Origin: Pseudomonadota bacterium
GTDB lineage: Bacteria; Pseudomonadota; Gammaproteobacteria; Steroidobacterales; Steroidobacteraceae
DNA: 5,462 nucleotides
Reading direction: 5' to 3'
Assembly (NCBI GenBank): GCA_021817875.1
Contig: JAKAFQ010000315.1
Location: 1-5,462 of the forward strand
Below the pieces are notes generated by a model, which worked only from the letters and a program-made list of their open reading frames with translations, had not been told where the DNA came from and searched no databases. This document shows positions 1-5,462 of the stretch, piece by piece. How positions within the stretch are numbered: position 1 is the first letter of the stretch; each line of letters starts with the position of its first letter. Position numbers and translations under genes: made by a program.

Positions 1-1483
1 GATCGCATTCAAGGGCATTCCCTACGCAGCGCCGCCGGTGGGCGCACGCCGGTGGGCGCCGCCGCAGCCGGTGAGGCCGTGGAACGGAGTCCGTCCGGCG
101 CTCGCCTACGGCCCGGACTGCATGCAGGTGCTCTTCCCGGGCGATGCGGCGCCGGAGCGGACGGTGCCGCAGGAGAACTGCCTGTATCTCAACGTCTGGC
201 GCCCGCGGGGCGCCTCGGTACGCAACCTGCCGGTGATGGTGTGGATCTACGGCGGCGGGTTCGTCAACGGCGGAACATCCCCGGCGGTCTACAATGGGAC
301 GCAGTTCGCCCGCGATGGCGTGGTGCTGGTCAGCTTCAACTATCGGCTGGGCAACTTCGGGTTCTTCGCGTTTCCGGCACTCACCCGCCAGGATCGCGGC
401 CAGATGCTCGGCGACTATGCCTTCATGGACCAGCTCGCGGCCCTGAAGTGGGTGCAGCGCAACATCCGGGCCTTCGGCGGCAATCCGCACAACGTGACGG
501 TCTTCGGCGAGTCGGCCGGTGGCATGTCGGTGAACAACCTGCTGATCAGCCCGCTCGCCAAGGGACTGTTCCAGCGGGCCATCATCGAGTCGGGCGGCGG
601 ACGGCCACTCTTTCCGGCACGCCCCCTCGCCGGGTCAGCGTCGAGCGCCGAGGCGATGGGCGTGCGGCTCGCCCGTCACTTCGGCATACGGGGACAGGGC
701 GCCCGCGCGCTCGCGCGCCTGCGGGCGCTGCCGGCCTCCCGGCTGGTCGATGGGCTCAACATGGCGACGATGCTGACCGCGGAACGGGACGGGTACGCCG
801 GCGGACCGATACGATTCGATGGGTTGTACCAGGGGGAACCGACCCAGGTGTATGCCGACCACCCGCAACTCGGCAACCACGTGCCGGTGCTGATCGGGGC
901 GAACAGCGGCGATCTCAGCTTTCTGCGGGCGAAATCTCTGCAGGCGTTGTTCGCGATGTTCGGCCCGAAGGCCGCACAGGCGCGCGCCGCGTTCGATCCC
1001 AGCGGCCGGTTGACGCTGCGGCAGGCCGCCTGGCGGGTCGGCGGCGCATTGATGATGATCGAGCCGGCGCGGGCCATCGCGCGCGAACTCTCATCCCGTG
1101 GCCAGCCGGTGTACGAGTACCGGTTCTCCTACGTGGCGACCTCGGTACGGCATACGCCGCTTGGCCGGCTCGGTGCGATGCATGCCTCCGAGATCCCGTA
1201 TGTGTTCGATACCGTGCGGGCCTATTCCGGCGACAAGACCAGTGCGCAGGACGAGCGCGTGGCGCGGCAGATGCATGCCTACTGGGTGGCGTTTGCCAAG
1301 ACCGGCAAACCGGATCCGAAGGGCCTGCCGCCCTGGCCGCGCTACCATGCGCGCACCGACCGGCTGATGAACTTCACGGGGCACGGTCCGGTGCCGCAGG
1401 CCGACCCCTGGCGGACGCGGCTCGATCTCGCCGAGTGGTACGCCGAGCGCCGCGAGAGGCGGCACGCACGGAGCGCGCGCTGA
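1..1483 (+). CDS. Type-B carboxylesterase (alpha/beta hydrolase), 5'-truncated
   Basis: Hydrolyses carboxylic esters; substrate unknown. The first whole codon is at 2 and 493 residues are visible, opening with FKGIPYAAPPVG, the usual family N-terminal block, so the true start, and probably a signal peptide, lie upstream. A GTG at 38 is inside this conserved block and is not the start. Numbering from the codon at 2: oxyanion-hole YGGGF at 83-87; ENCLYLNVWRP at 58-68 (family signature 2, with Asn where Asp or Gly is usual); FGGNPHNVTVFGESAG at 158-173, a full match to signature 1, with nucleophile Ser171. The probable acid is Asp304 in GANSGDLSF, where the family mostly has Glu, and the probable base is His394 in GAMHASEIPYVF. 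Cys40 and Cys60 match the conserved disulfide of the fold, which fits an exported enzyme. The C-terminus is Arg-rich. The reading frame is intact up to TGA. Family assignment is very secure; pnbA-like naming would be a guess. Confidence 0.95.
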   Translation, partial: IAFKGIPYAAPPVGARRWAPPQPVRPWNGVRPALAYGPDCMQVLFPGDAAPERTVPQENCLYLNVWRPRGASVRNLPVMVWIYGGGFVNGGTSPAVYNGTQFARDGVVLVSFNYRLGNFGFFAFPALTRQDRGQMLGDYAFMDQLAALKWVQRNIRAFGGNPHNVTVFGESAGGMSVNNLLISPLAKGLFQRAIIESGGGRPLFPARPLAGSASSAEAMGVRLARHFGIRGQGARALARLRALPASRLVDGLNMATMLTAERDGYAGGPIRFDGLYQGEPTQVYADHPQLGNHVPVLIGANSGDLSFLRAKSLQALFAMFGPKAAQARAAFDPSGRLTLRQAAWRVGGALMMIEPARAIARELSSRGQPVYEYRFSYVATSVRHTPLGRLGAMHASEIPYVFDTVRAYSGDKTSAQDERVARQMHAYWVAFAKTGKPDPKGLPPWPRYHARTDRLMNFTGHGPVPQADPWRTRLDLAEWYAERRERRHARSAR

Positions 1484-1494
1484 GAGCGGATCCG

Positions 1495-1514
1495 GGCGCG
1501 GCGCGTGCCGCGCC
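1495..1514 (+). other. GC-rich stem-loop after the esterase gene
   Basis: GGCGCGGC (1495-1502) and GCCGCGCC (1507-1514) form a perfect 8-bp stem with a GCGT loop, 11 bases after the esterase stop. No T-run follows directly; a short TTTT is at 1567-1570, preceded by a weaker 5-bp hairpin (1539-1554). It may be an intercistronic RNA hairpin that attenuates or protects the message rather than a full terminator. In such GC-rich DNA some hairpins arise by chance. Confidence 0.35.
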
Positions 1515-1573
1515 GATGCTCGGCAAGCCGGCCGATGCGCCGGTCCGTTCCGGCTGGTACTGCATCTTTTGAC

Positions 1574-1579
1574 ACGAGG
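1574..1579 (+). promoter_or_regulatory. Ribosome binding site of the cytochrome b561 gene
   Basis: ACGAGG lies 6 bases before the ATG at 1586. It supports that start over other codons in the frame. Confidence 0.7.
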
Positions 1580-1585
1580 TTGTGA

Positions 1586-2146
1586 ATGAGCGTGATCGCA
1601 GAGCGGCAGAATACCCCGGCAGCGAGCTATGATCCCATCGCCCGGGCGCTGCATTGGCTGACGGTGCTGCTGGTGGCCGGCGAGTACGTCGTCGGAATGA
1701 CGATGCCGGACATCCACCGCCACACCCGGGTCGGCACGCTGATCGCGATTCATCTCGCCCTCGGCAGCGGCATCCTGCTGATCGTGGTGCTGCGCGTCGC
1801 GTGGCGTCTCACCCACCGTGCGCCGCCACCGCCGCCCCTGCCCCGCTGGCAGAGGTACGTGGCCGAAACCACTCATTTCGCGCTGTATGCGGCGTTGCTT
1901 CTGACCCCGTTGGCCGGATGGGCGACGGCTTCGGGCCACGGCTGGCCGGTGCGGGCGTTCGGGCTCATTCCGCTGCCGGCGCTCCTCGCGCATCCCCCCC
2001 ATGTCCCACCCTGGTTCTGGGGTGTCCATGTGTTCCTGGTGTGGTGGGTGCTGTTCAATCTCATCGTGCTGCACGTGGTGGCCGCGCTGTACCATCGGAT
2101 CATCAAACGGGATTCGATTCTCGGTCGGATGTTGCCGGGACTGTAA
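1586..2146 (+). CDS. Cytochrome b561 family protein (CybB/YodB-like), inner membrane
   Basis: A 186-residue, four-helix, di-heme inner-membrane cytochrome b. Relatives exchange electrons with the quinone pool; E. coli CybB has been shown to oxidise superoxide and reduce ubiquinone. Predicted helices are at about 22-41, 48-70, 96-114 and 145-169. Family marks are YDPIARALHWL near the N-terminus, the GWPVRAFGLIPLP segment in the loop between helices 3 and 4, and the C-terminal HVVAALYH...RDSILGRMLPG block. Candidate heme ligands by position in the helices are His23, His56, His148 and His163; His97 and His170 are other conserved-looking histidines. The loop after helix 2 carries five consecutive prolines (80-84). 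Length is typical (E. coli CybB is 176). The gene starts 102 bases after the esterase stop, so co-transcription is possible. The exact electron donor and acceptor here are not known. Confidence 0.93.
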   Translation: MSVIAERQNTPAASYDPIARALHWLTVLLVAGEYVVGMTMPDIHRHTRVGTLIAIHLALGSGILLIVVLRVAWRLTHRAPPPPPLPRWQRYVAETTHFALYAALLLTPLAGWATASGHGWPVRAFGLIPLPALLAHPPHVPPWFWGVHVFLVWWVLFNLIVLHVVAALYHRIIKRDSILGRMLPGL

Positions 2147-2192
2147 GCGACGCCGGCCGTCGCTCCGCGCGGCCTTGCTGCGCGCCGCGGAG
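2146..2192 (+). terminator. Two adjacent GC-rich hairpins after the cytochrome b561 stop
   Basis: The first stem is AGCGACG (2146-2152) with CGTCGCT (2158-2164) and loop CCGGC; it begins on the last base of the stop codon. The second is CTCCGCG (2163-2169) with CGCGGAG (2186-2192) around a 16-base interior. They overlap by two bases, so they may be alternative folds. There is no T-run, so a classical intrinsic terminator is not shown; 3'-end protection or slow-release termination is possible. Confidence 0.35.
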
Positions 2193-2329
2193 GGTGGCGT
2201 GAACCCGGGTGAGGTGCGGTGCCTTCCGCCCTCGGGCGTTGCGCGGCGCGGCGAGCGCCACCGATGAGCATTGGCGGGTCGCGTTCATCGGGATCGGCAA
2301 AAATGTTCATGTGACTCGCATTCTCACCG

Positions 2330-2361
2330 TTTGAATGAGTCTCGATTCCATGGCATTCAAA
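2330..2361 (+). repeat. 8-bp inverted repeat in the AT-rich region
   Basis: TTTGAATG (2330-2337) and CATTCAAA (2354-2361) are perfect inverted copies 16 bases apart. A second, offset pair, TCGATT (2342-2347) and AATCGA (2360-2365), interleaves with it, and TTCCATG occurs directly repeated at 2346-2352 and 2370-2376. It could be an operator or a transcript hairpin; no known site is recognised. Confidence 0.35.
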
Positions 2362-2433
2362 TCGAATCGTTCCATGATAAATAAAATTTATAAGCACCCT
2401 GGGTAACTATTATTTCCGCGAAAAGGCGATGTG

Positions 2434-2461
2434 CTCTAGATTTCTGTACAGAGCTGCAGAG
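2434..2461 (+). promoter_or_regulatory. 28-base dyad centred on TCTGTACAGA, candidate operator
   Basis: The core TCTGTACAGA (2443-2452) is a perfect 10-bp palindrome. The symmetry continues outward: CTCT at 2434-2437 mirrors AGAG at 2458-2461, and A2440 mirrors T2455, giving 20 of 28 symmetric positions. A dyad of this length and spacing suits a dimeric repressor or activator. It sits just downstream of the AT-rich segment and 334 bases before the receptor start. The regulator is not in the window and I do not recognise the site. Confidence 0.4.
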
Positions 2462-2663
2462 ATTTTGAGAGAGACGGTCGAGACGCCGGACATCACGGCG
2501 GATCGCATTTCAGCGGTGCGGCTGCGCGCATTCTCCAGAGCATTCCGCGGCGAACTCCGGCGCTTCCCGGCTTGGGGCGGCATCGCGCTTCGGATCCTGG
2601 GATGAGCTGCGGCACGCGCGGCGGCGTTGCTCGAGGCAGCGGGGGCGGGGGCAAATTGTCTTT

Positions 2664-2798
2664 ATGAGCGCTGCTCCGTGGCGATCGGCCCGGGTCGGTG
2701 CGGGGTTCCCTGTGCTGCGCTTCGGCCGGCTCCTGAGGCTCCGGGATCGATTGGATTCAACACTTACCATCACCGACCTCGACGAGGGGGATCAATGA
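2664..2798 (+). CDS. Possible 44-residue leader ORF overlapping the receptor start (doubtful)
   Basis: An ATG at 2664 opens a 44-residue frame that ends with TGA at 2796-2798, overlapping the receptor ATG (2795-2797) as ATGA, the arrangement typical of translational coupling. The peptide ends in LDSTLTITDLDEGDQ and resembles nothing I know. The only upstream purine-rich stretch is a G-rich run at 2641-2651, about 12 bases away, which is a poor ribosome binding site. The same frame is open from 2469 without other ATG, GTG or TTG starts, as often happens by chance in GC-rich DNA. It could equally be untranslated leader. Confidence 0.2.
   Translation: MSAAPWRSARVGAGFPVLRFGRLLRLRDRLDSTLTITDLDEGDQ
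2784..2789 (+). promoter_or_regulatory. Ribosome binding site of the TonB-dependent receptor
   Basis: GAGGGG lies 5 bases before the ATG at 2795. It decides this start over upstream alternatives such as a TTG at 2627, which would place 56 residues ahead of the signal peptide. Confidence 0.75.
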
Positions 2799-5119
2799 AA
2801 GAGACCTGCTACACGCTGCTCACCGGAGGAATCGCCTGTCTGGCCATCATGGGAGATGGTGTCGTTCAGGCCCGCAATGCGCCCTCGAGTCCGGATCAGG
2901 CGAACCCTGCGGGCGTGCTGCAGGAAATCGTGGTCACCGCTCAGAAGCGTGTCCAGCCTCTGATCGACGTGCCGGAAGCGGTCCAGGTCGTGACCAGCGA
3001 GCAGTTGCGCCAGCAGCACATCACAAACATCAGGACGTTGAGCCAGGCGACTCCCGCGCTTGAAATCATAGGGGCAGCGGGCAGCCCCGGTGGCGGAGCG
3101 ATGATCCGCGGCATCGGCACGCAGTCCTTTACCAATTCCGCTCAGGGCGCGGTCGGCATCGTCGTCGATGGCGTCGAGCAGGGCAATGTGAACGTCAGCG
3201 ACCTGTTCGATGTGAAGAACGTCCAGGTACTCGAGGGTCCGCAGGTGACCCTGTATGGACTCGGCTCTTCGGCCGGCGTGATCGTCATTACCACCAATGC
3301 GCCGGATCCGAAACGGTTCGCGACCGACTGGCACCTGTCCTATGCGCACAAGGGAACGGCAGGCTCGGAGTTCGGCCAGCGCACCATCCAGGGCATGGTG
3401 AACCTGCCGCTGACCGCGGATTCGGCGATCCGTCTGGCGATGATGATGGACAACTACCGGGGCGTTCAGTACAACGCCTACAACGGCAAGCAGGGTCTGG
3501 GGGAAAACTATTCCGGACGGCTGCGCTACCTGTGGAAGATCTCCAGCAACCTGAAGTTGAACGTCCTGGCCGATCTGCAGAGGCAAGTGCTGCATGGCCC
3601 GACGGGCCAGTCGTCGTCAATAGCGGCGTTCGATTACGTCTATGCGGATCCGACGCTGACCGCGGAGCTCGCCCAATGCGGCATCACGCCGGGATTTGCG
3701 AACCAGGCGCGGTGCCAAAATCACCCCCAGGTCTTCAGCGACACCAATTATGGCCTCGCTGTCAAGGTCGGCTATGACTTCGGGGCCGGCACGCTGACCT
3801 CGATCACCGCGTATCGGCGCGATGAGAGCGGACCGCTGTCCAATGATATCCAGGCCGTGCCGCAGGAGATCCCGCAGATCTACACCATCGGGCGGCTCGG
3901 CGCGCAGGACCAGTTTTCGCAGGAATTCACCGTGGTGTCGAATCCCGGCGCGAAGCTCGGCTATACCGCCGGGCTCTTTTACAACAACTACACCACTCTC
4001 GGGTACAATCTGCCGTGGGAGTTTTCCTACGTCACCTTTCCGTTCAACCCGCCCGGGGAGGTCGGCTCCCCGGACCCGTACACGGAAACCAGCATGAAGC
4101 AGACGGCGGCGTATGGACAGCTGACGTATCACCTGACCCATCAGTTCTCGCTGCTCGGCGGTCTTCGCTACACCTACGAGACCGTCACGGACTTCGATTC
4201 GCCCCTGGGGCTGCAGCCGTTCGCGCCCAATAACATAGGCGCCGCGTCGCTCGCCATCGTGGCGCACAACGTATCCGGGACGGTGGGCGTGCGATACGAG
4301 ATCAACCGCGACTGGACGACGTACGCGACGGTAACCCGGGGCTATGTGGGACCTCAGGCCCAGGCGGCCACGGCCGCCACGCCCGGCGCCCTCATCCCGG
4401 CGGAGGTGCCCACGTCGTATGAGCTCGGGGCCAAGGGGATGACCTGGGGAAACAGGCTGTCCGTGGCGGGCGATCTCTTCTACGAAAAGGTGCACAACTA
4501 CCAGGGGCAGACCTGTTATCTCACCCCGTTCGGCTCGCTGCAGTGCGTTCCGAGCTCGGTGAACATCACGACCAAGGGTATCGAGCTGAACGCGAATGCG
4601 CGGCCGCTGCCGCACTGGCAGCTGACGGCCGGCTACATCTACGACAAGGCGGTCTATCCGCCGGGCTACCAGGGCGAAAATCCCAATGCTCTGGTGGGCG
4701 CCAATACGACGCTGCCCATGGGCGGCATGCAGCTGGTCAACGTGCCGCGGGAGAAGTTCACCTTCTCCACGGAATACAACATCCCGCTCGGCCGGGTGAT
4801 GGCCTTCGTCGGAACGACCGCGGACTACAAGTCGCAGTTGCGCCTGGGGCCGAGTCCCGATCCGAGGTTCGTGTACCCGGCGCACTGGACGGTCGGGGCG
4901 CGCATCGGCGTGCGCAGCATGAATGATCGCTGGTCGGTCGACCTGTTCGGACGGGACCTGAACAATGCGCATCAGCCGGTGACGCTGTTCGGCGGCCCGG
5001 CGTTCGTGCCCGCCGGGGTGGACCCGGCGTTCCCCAACGGGGCGGTCTCCGGAGTGTCGGGCTGGATCGGCCCCGCGTCGCTGCGGGAGGTGGGGATTTC
5101 CCTGAGCCTGCGCTACTGA
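2795..5119 (+). CDS. TonB-dependent outer-membrane receptor
   Basis: A 774-residue outer-membrane transporter that imports a substrate into the periplasm using TonB-ExbBD energy. Residues 1-26 form a signal peptide, with a weakly charged start (MKET) and probable cleavage after VVQA. The TonB box EIVVTAQ is at 44-50. The plug domain spans about 54-168, with DVPEAVQVVTSEQL, MIRGIGTQ, VDGVEQG and VQVLEGPQVTLYG. The beta-barrel runs from about 180 to the end, with barrel blocks such as YATVTRGYVG, PTSYELGAKG, KGIELNANA and LFGRDLNNAHQPVTLFG, closing in GISLSLRY with an aromatic last residue. Length is normal. The plug's usual GRN-x-x-GGAI block is GLGSSAGVIVITT here. The mature protein has four Cys in two close pairs, 295/307 and 574/584, likely in outer loops. 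The substrate could be a siderophore or another iron complex, or an organic compound; nothing here decides. No FecR-type signalling extension is seen. Confidence 0.95.
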   Translation: MKETCYTLLTGGIACLAIMGDGVVQARNAPSSPDQANPAGVLQEIVVTAQKRVQPLIDVPEAVQVVTSEQLRQQHITNIRTLSQATPALEIIGAAGSPGGGAMIRGIGTQSFTNSAQGAVGIVVDGVEQGNVNVSDLFDVKNVQVLEGPQVTLYGLGSSAGVIVITTNAPDPKRFATDWHLSYAHKGTAGSEFGQRTIQGMVNLPLTADSAIRLAMMMDNYRGVQYNAYNGKQGLGENYSGRLRYLWKISSNLKLNVLADLQRQVLHGPTGQSSSIAAFDYVYADPTLTAELAQCGITPGFANQARCQNHPQVFSDTNYGLAVKVGYDFGAGTLTSITAYRRDESGPLSNDIQAVPQEIPQIYTIGRLGAQDQFSQEFTVVSNPGAKLGYTAGLFYNNYTTLGYNLPWEFSYVTFPFNPPGEVGSPDPYTETSMKQTAAYGQLTYHLTHQFSLLGGLRYTYETVTDFDSPLGLQPFAPNNIGAASLAIVAHNVSGTVGVRYEINRDWTTYATVTRGYVGPQAQAATAATPGALIPAEVPTSYELGAKGMTWGNRLSVAGDLFYEKVHNYQGQTCYLTPFGSLQCVPSSVNITTKGIELNANARPLPHWQLTAGYIYDKAVYPPGYQGENPNALVGANTTLPMGGMQLVNVPREKFTFSTEYNIPLGRVMAFVGTTADYKSQLRLGPSPDPRFVYPAHWTVGARIGVRSMNDRWSVDLFGRDLNNAHQPVTLFGGPAFVPAGVDPAFPNGAVSGVSGWIGPASLREVGISLSLRY

Positions 5120-5182
5120 GTCCCAGAACGGGCGCGGTGTGACCAGTGGGCACGAGCGGCGCACGCTGTGGCGGACCCTCGG

Positions 5183-5213
5183 CGGGCGGGAGGCGTGTTG
5201 CGCCTCCCGCCCG
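5183..5213 (+). terminator. Stem-loop terminator candidate after the receptor gene
   Basis: GGGCGGGAGGCG (5184-5195) pairs perfectly with CGCCTCCCGCCC (5201-5212) around the loop TGTTG; C5183 and G5213 extend it to 13 bp. It lies 64 bases after the receptor stop. The following bases (GGCCGTCTTG) hold no proper T-run, so it is a strong hairpin but an atypical intrinsic terminator. Confidence 0.6.
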
Positions 5214-5343
5214 GGCCGTCTTGCCCGCCGGATGGGCGCTCGCACCGTGGAGGTACGCGATGCGGGGGCACGACACTGACGGATCAACGCAGCCGTCGGT
5301 GCGCCGACGGTGCAGATTGCCCGGTCGGGGAGGGCATCATTCG

Positions 5344-5462
5344 GTGAGGTGGACGGGGCTGCGTAGCGAGAGACGACCGGGTGAGCGAGTGGCGCGGGTG
5401 GCGGCGATTGCGCTCGCGCTGTGCGTGACGAGCCCTGGTGCGCTCGCCGGAGCGCAGCCGGG
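5344..5462 (+). CDS. N-terminus of an exported protein, runs off the window
   Basis: Only the first 39 whole codons are visible, so the function cannot be told. The GTG at 5344 gives a basic n-region (MRWTGLRSERRPGERVAR), a hydrophobic stretch VAAIALALCV and a c-region ending GALA before GAQPG, which is a typical Sec signal peptide with cleavage near residue 35. GGGGAGGG at 5327-5334 lies 9 bases before this start. An in-frame ATG at 5260 has an even better placed GGAGG (5249-5253, 6 bases away), but it would put 28 extra, mostly Arg- and Gly-rich residues before the signal peptide. I prefer 5344 because the signal peptide then has normal length. No Cys stands after the cleavage site, so it does not look like a lipoprotein. 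It lies on the same strand as the receptor, past the hairpin. Confidence 0.55.
   Translation, partial: MRWTGLRSERRPGERVARVAAIALALCVTSPGALAGAQP

Larger units (their letters stand above)
2147..2794 (+). other. 648-base intergenic control region before the receptor gene
   Basis: I find no gene here that resembles a known protein. The region has three parts. Positions 2147-2290 are GC-rich with hairpins. Positions 2301-2450 are AT-rich (about 39% GC by hand count), against a strongly GC-rich surround; they contain -10-like hexamers TAAAAT (2382-2387), TATAAG (2389-2394) and TATTAT (2408-2413), none with a convincing -35 partner at 16-18 bases. Positions 2451-2794 return to GC-rich sequence, probably the transcribed leader of the receptor gene. 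Inverted repeats in the middle part are listed separately. The receptor promoter most likely lies within 2301-2450, but I cannot fix it. Confidence 0.5.

Noticed and set aside
38..40. GTG at 38 as the start of the esterase
   Set aside because: The frame is open upstream to the window edge and encodes the conserved FKGIPYAAPP block, so the gene is truncated by the window.
52..1572. 506-codon open frame on the plus strand, overlapping the esterase in another frame
   Set aside because: The product is Arg-, Gly- and Ala-rich with no motif, while the other frame has the complete esterase signatures.
1091..2095. 334-codon open frame on the minus strand across the esterase end, the gap and the b561 gene
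   Set aside because: It crosses two real genes and the gap between them; the product is low-complexity, rich in Arg, His and Pro, without a known fold.
2377..2391. Small AT hairpin ATAAAT/ATTTAT with a T-containing end, as a terminator for the b561 gene
   Set aside because: Only six A-T pairs with a three-base loop; too weak, and better explained as part of an AT-rich promoter zone.
2301..2461. Fur box, CRISPR repeat or insertion-sequence end in the AT-rich region
   Set aside because: No GATAATGATAATCATTATC-like match, no regularly spaced repeats and no transposase or terminal repeats of insertion-sequence size.
2627..2794. N-terminal extension of the receptor from a TTG at 2627
   Set aside because: It would bury the signal peptide 56 residues inside the protein; ATG 2795 has a well-spaced GAGGGG.
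2792..3595. 267-codon minus-strand frame opposite the receptor N-terminus
   Set aside because: Antisense to the signal peptide, TonB box and plug domain; no motif or ribosome binding site supports it.
3617..5287. 556-codon open frame on the minus strand opposite the receptor gene
   Set aside because: It lies antisense to a gene with full family motifs, its product is Arg-, His- and Gly-rich with no recognisable domain, and long antisense frames are expected in GC-rich coding DNA.

Overview
The window is GC-rich DNA with all supported genes on the + strand. It reads as chromosomal DNA of a Gram-negative bacterium, because it encodes an outer-membrane TonB-dependent receptor, a cytochrome b561-type inner-membrane protein and exported proteins. 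The receptor has the EIVVTAQKR-type N-terminus common in Gammaproteobacteria and sphingomonads. I favour a GC-rich, environmental gammaproteobacterium (Xanthomonadales, Nevskiales or Steroidobacter-like), but this is inference from style, not from a marker gene.

Layout. Positions 1-1483 hold a type-B carboxylesterase whose N-terminus lies outside the window. A 102-base gap with one strong GC hairpin follows. Positions 1586-2146 hold a four-helix cytochrome b561-family protein with a clear ribosome binding site. Positions 2147-2794 are a 648-base gap without a convincing gene. It starts with two adjacent hairpins, has an AT-rich core (about 40% GC by hand count over 2301-2450) with inverted repeats and a 28-base dyad centred on TCTGTACAGA, and ends in a GC-rich leader with a weak 44-codon ORF that overlaps the next start as ATGA. 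Positions 2795-5119 hold a complete 774-residue TonB-dependent receptor, followed by a 13-bp perfect hairpin at 5183-5213. From 5344 (or 5260) an exported protein begins and runs off the window end.

How the genes may work together. The esterase and b561 genes could share a transcript. The receptor appears to have its own promoter and operator region. A periplasmic or secreted esterase close to a TonB receptor fits uptake and hydrolysis of an ester-containing substrate, but the substrate cannot be read from the sequence. I see no mobile element, CRISPR array, tRNA or rRNA, and no clear evidence of an undescribed system. The intergenic control region is the most interesting part.
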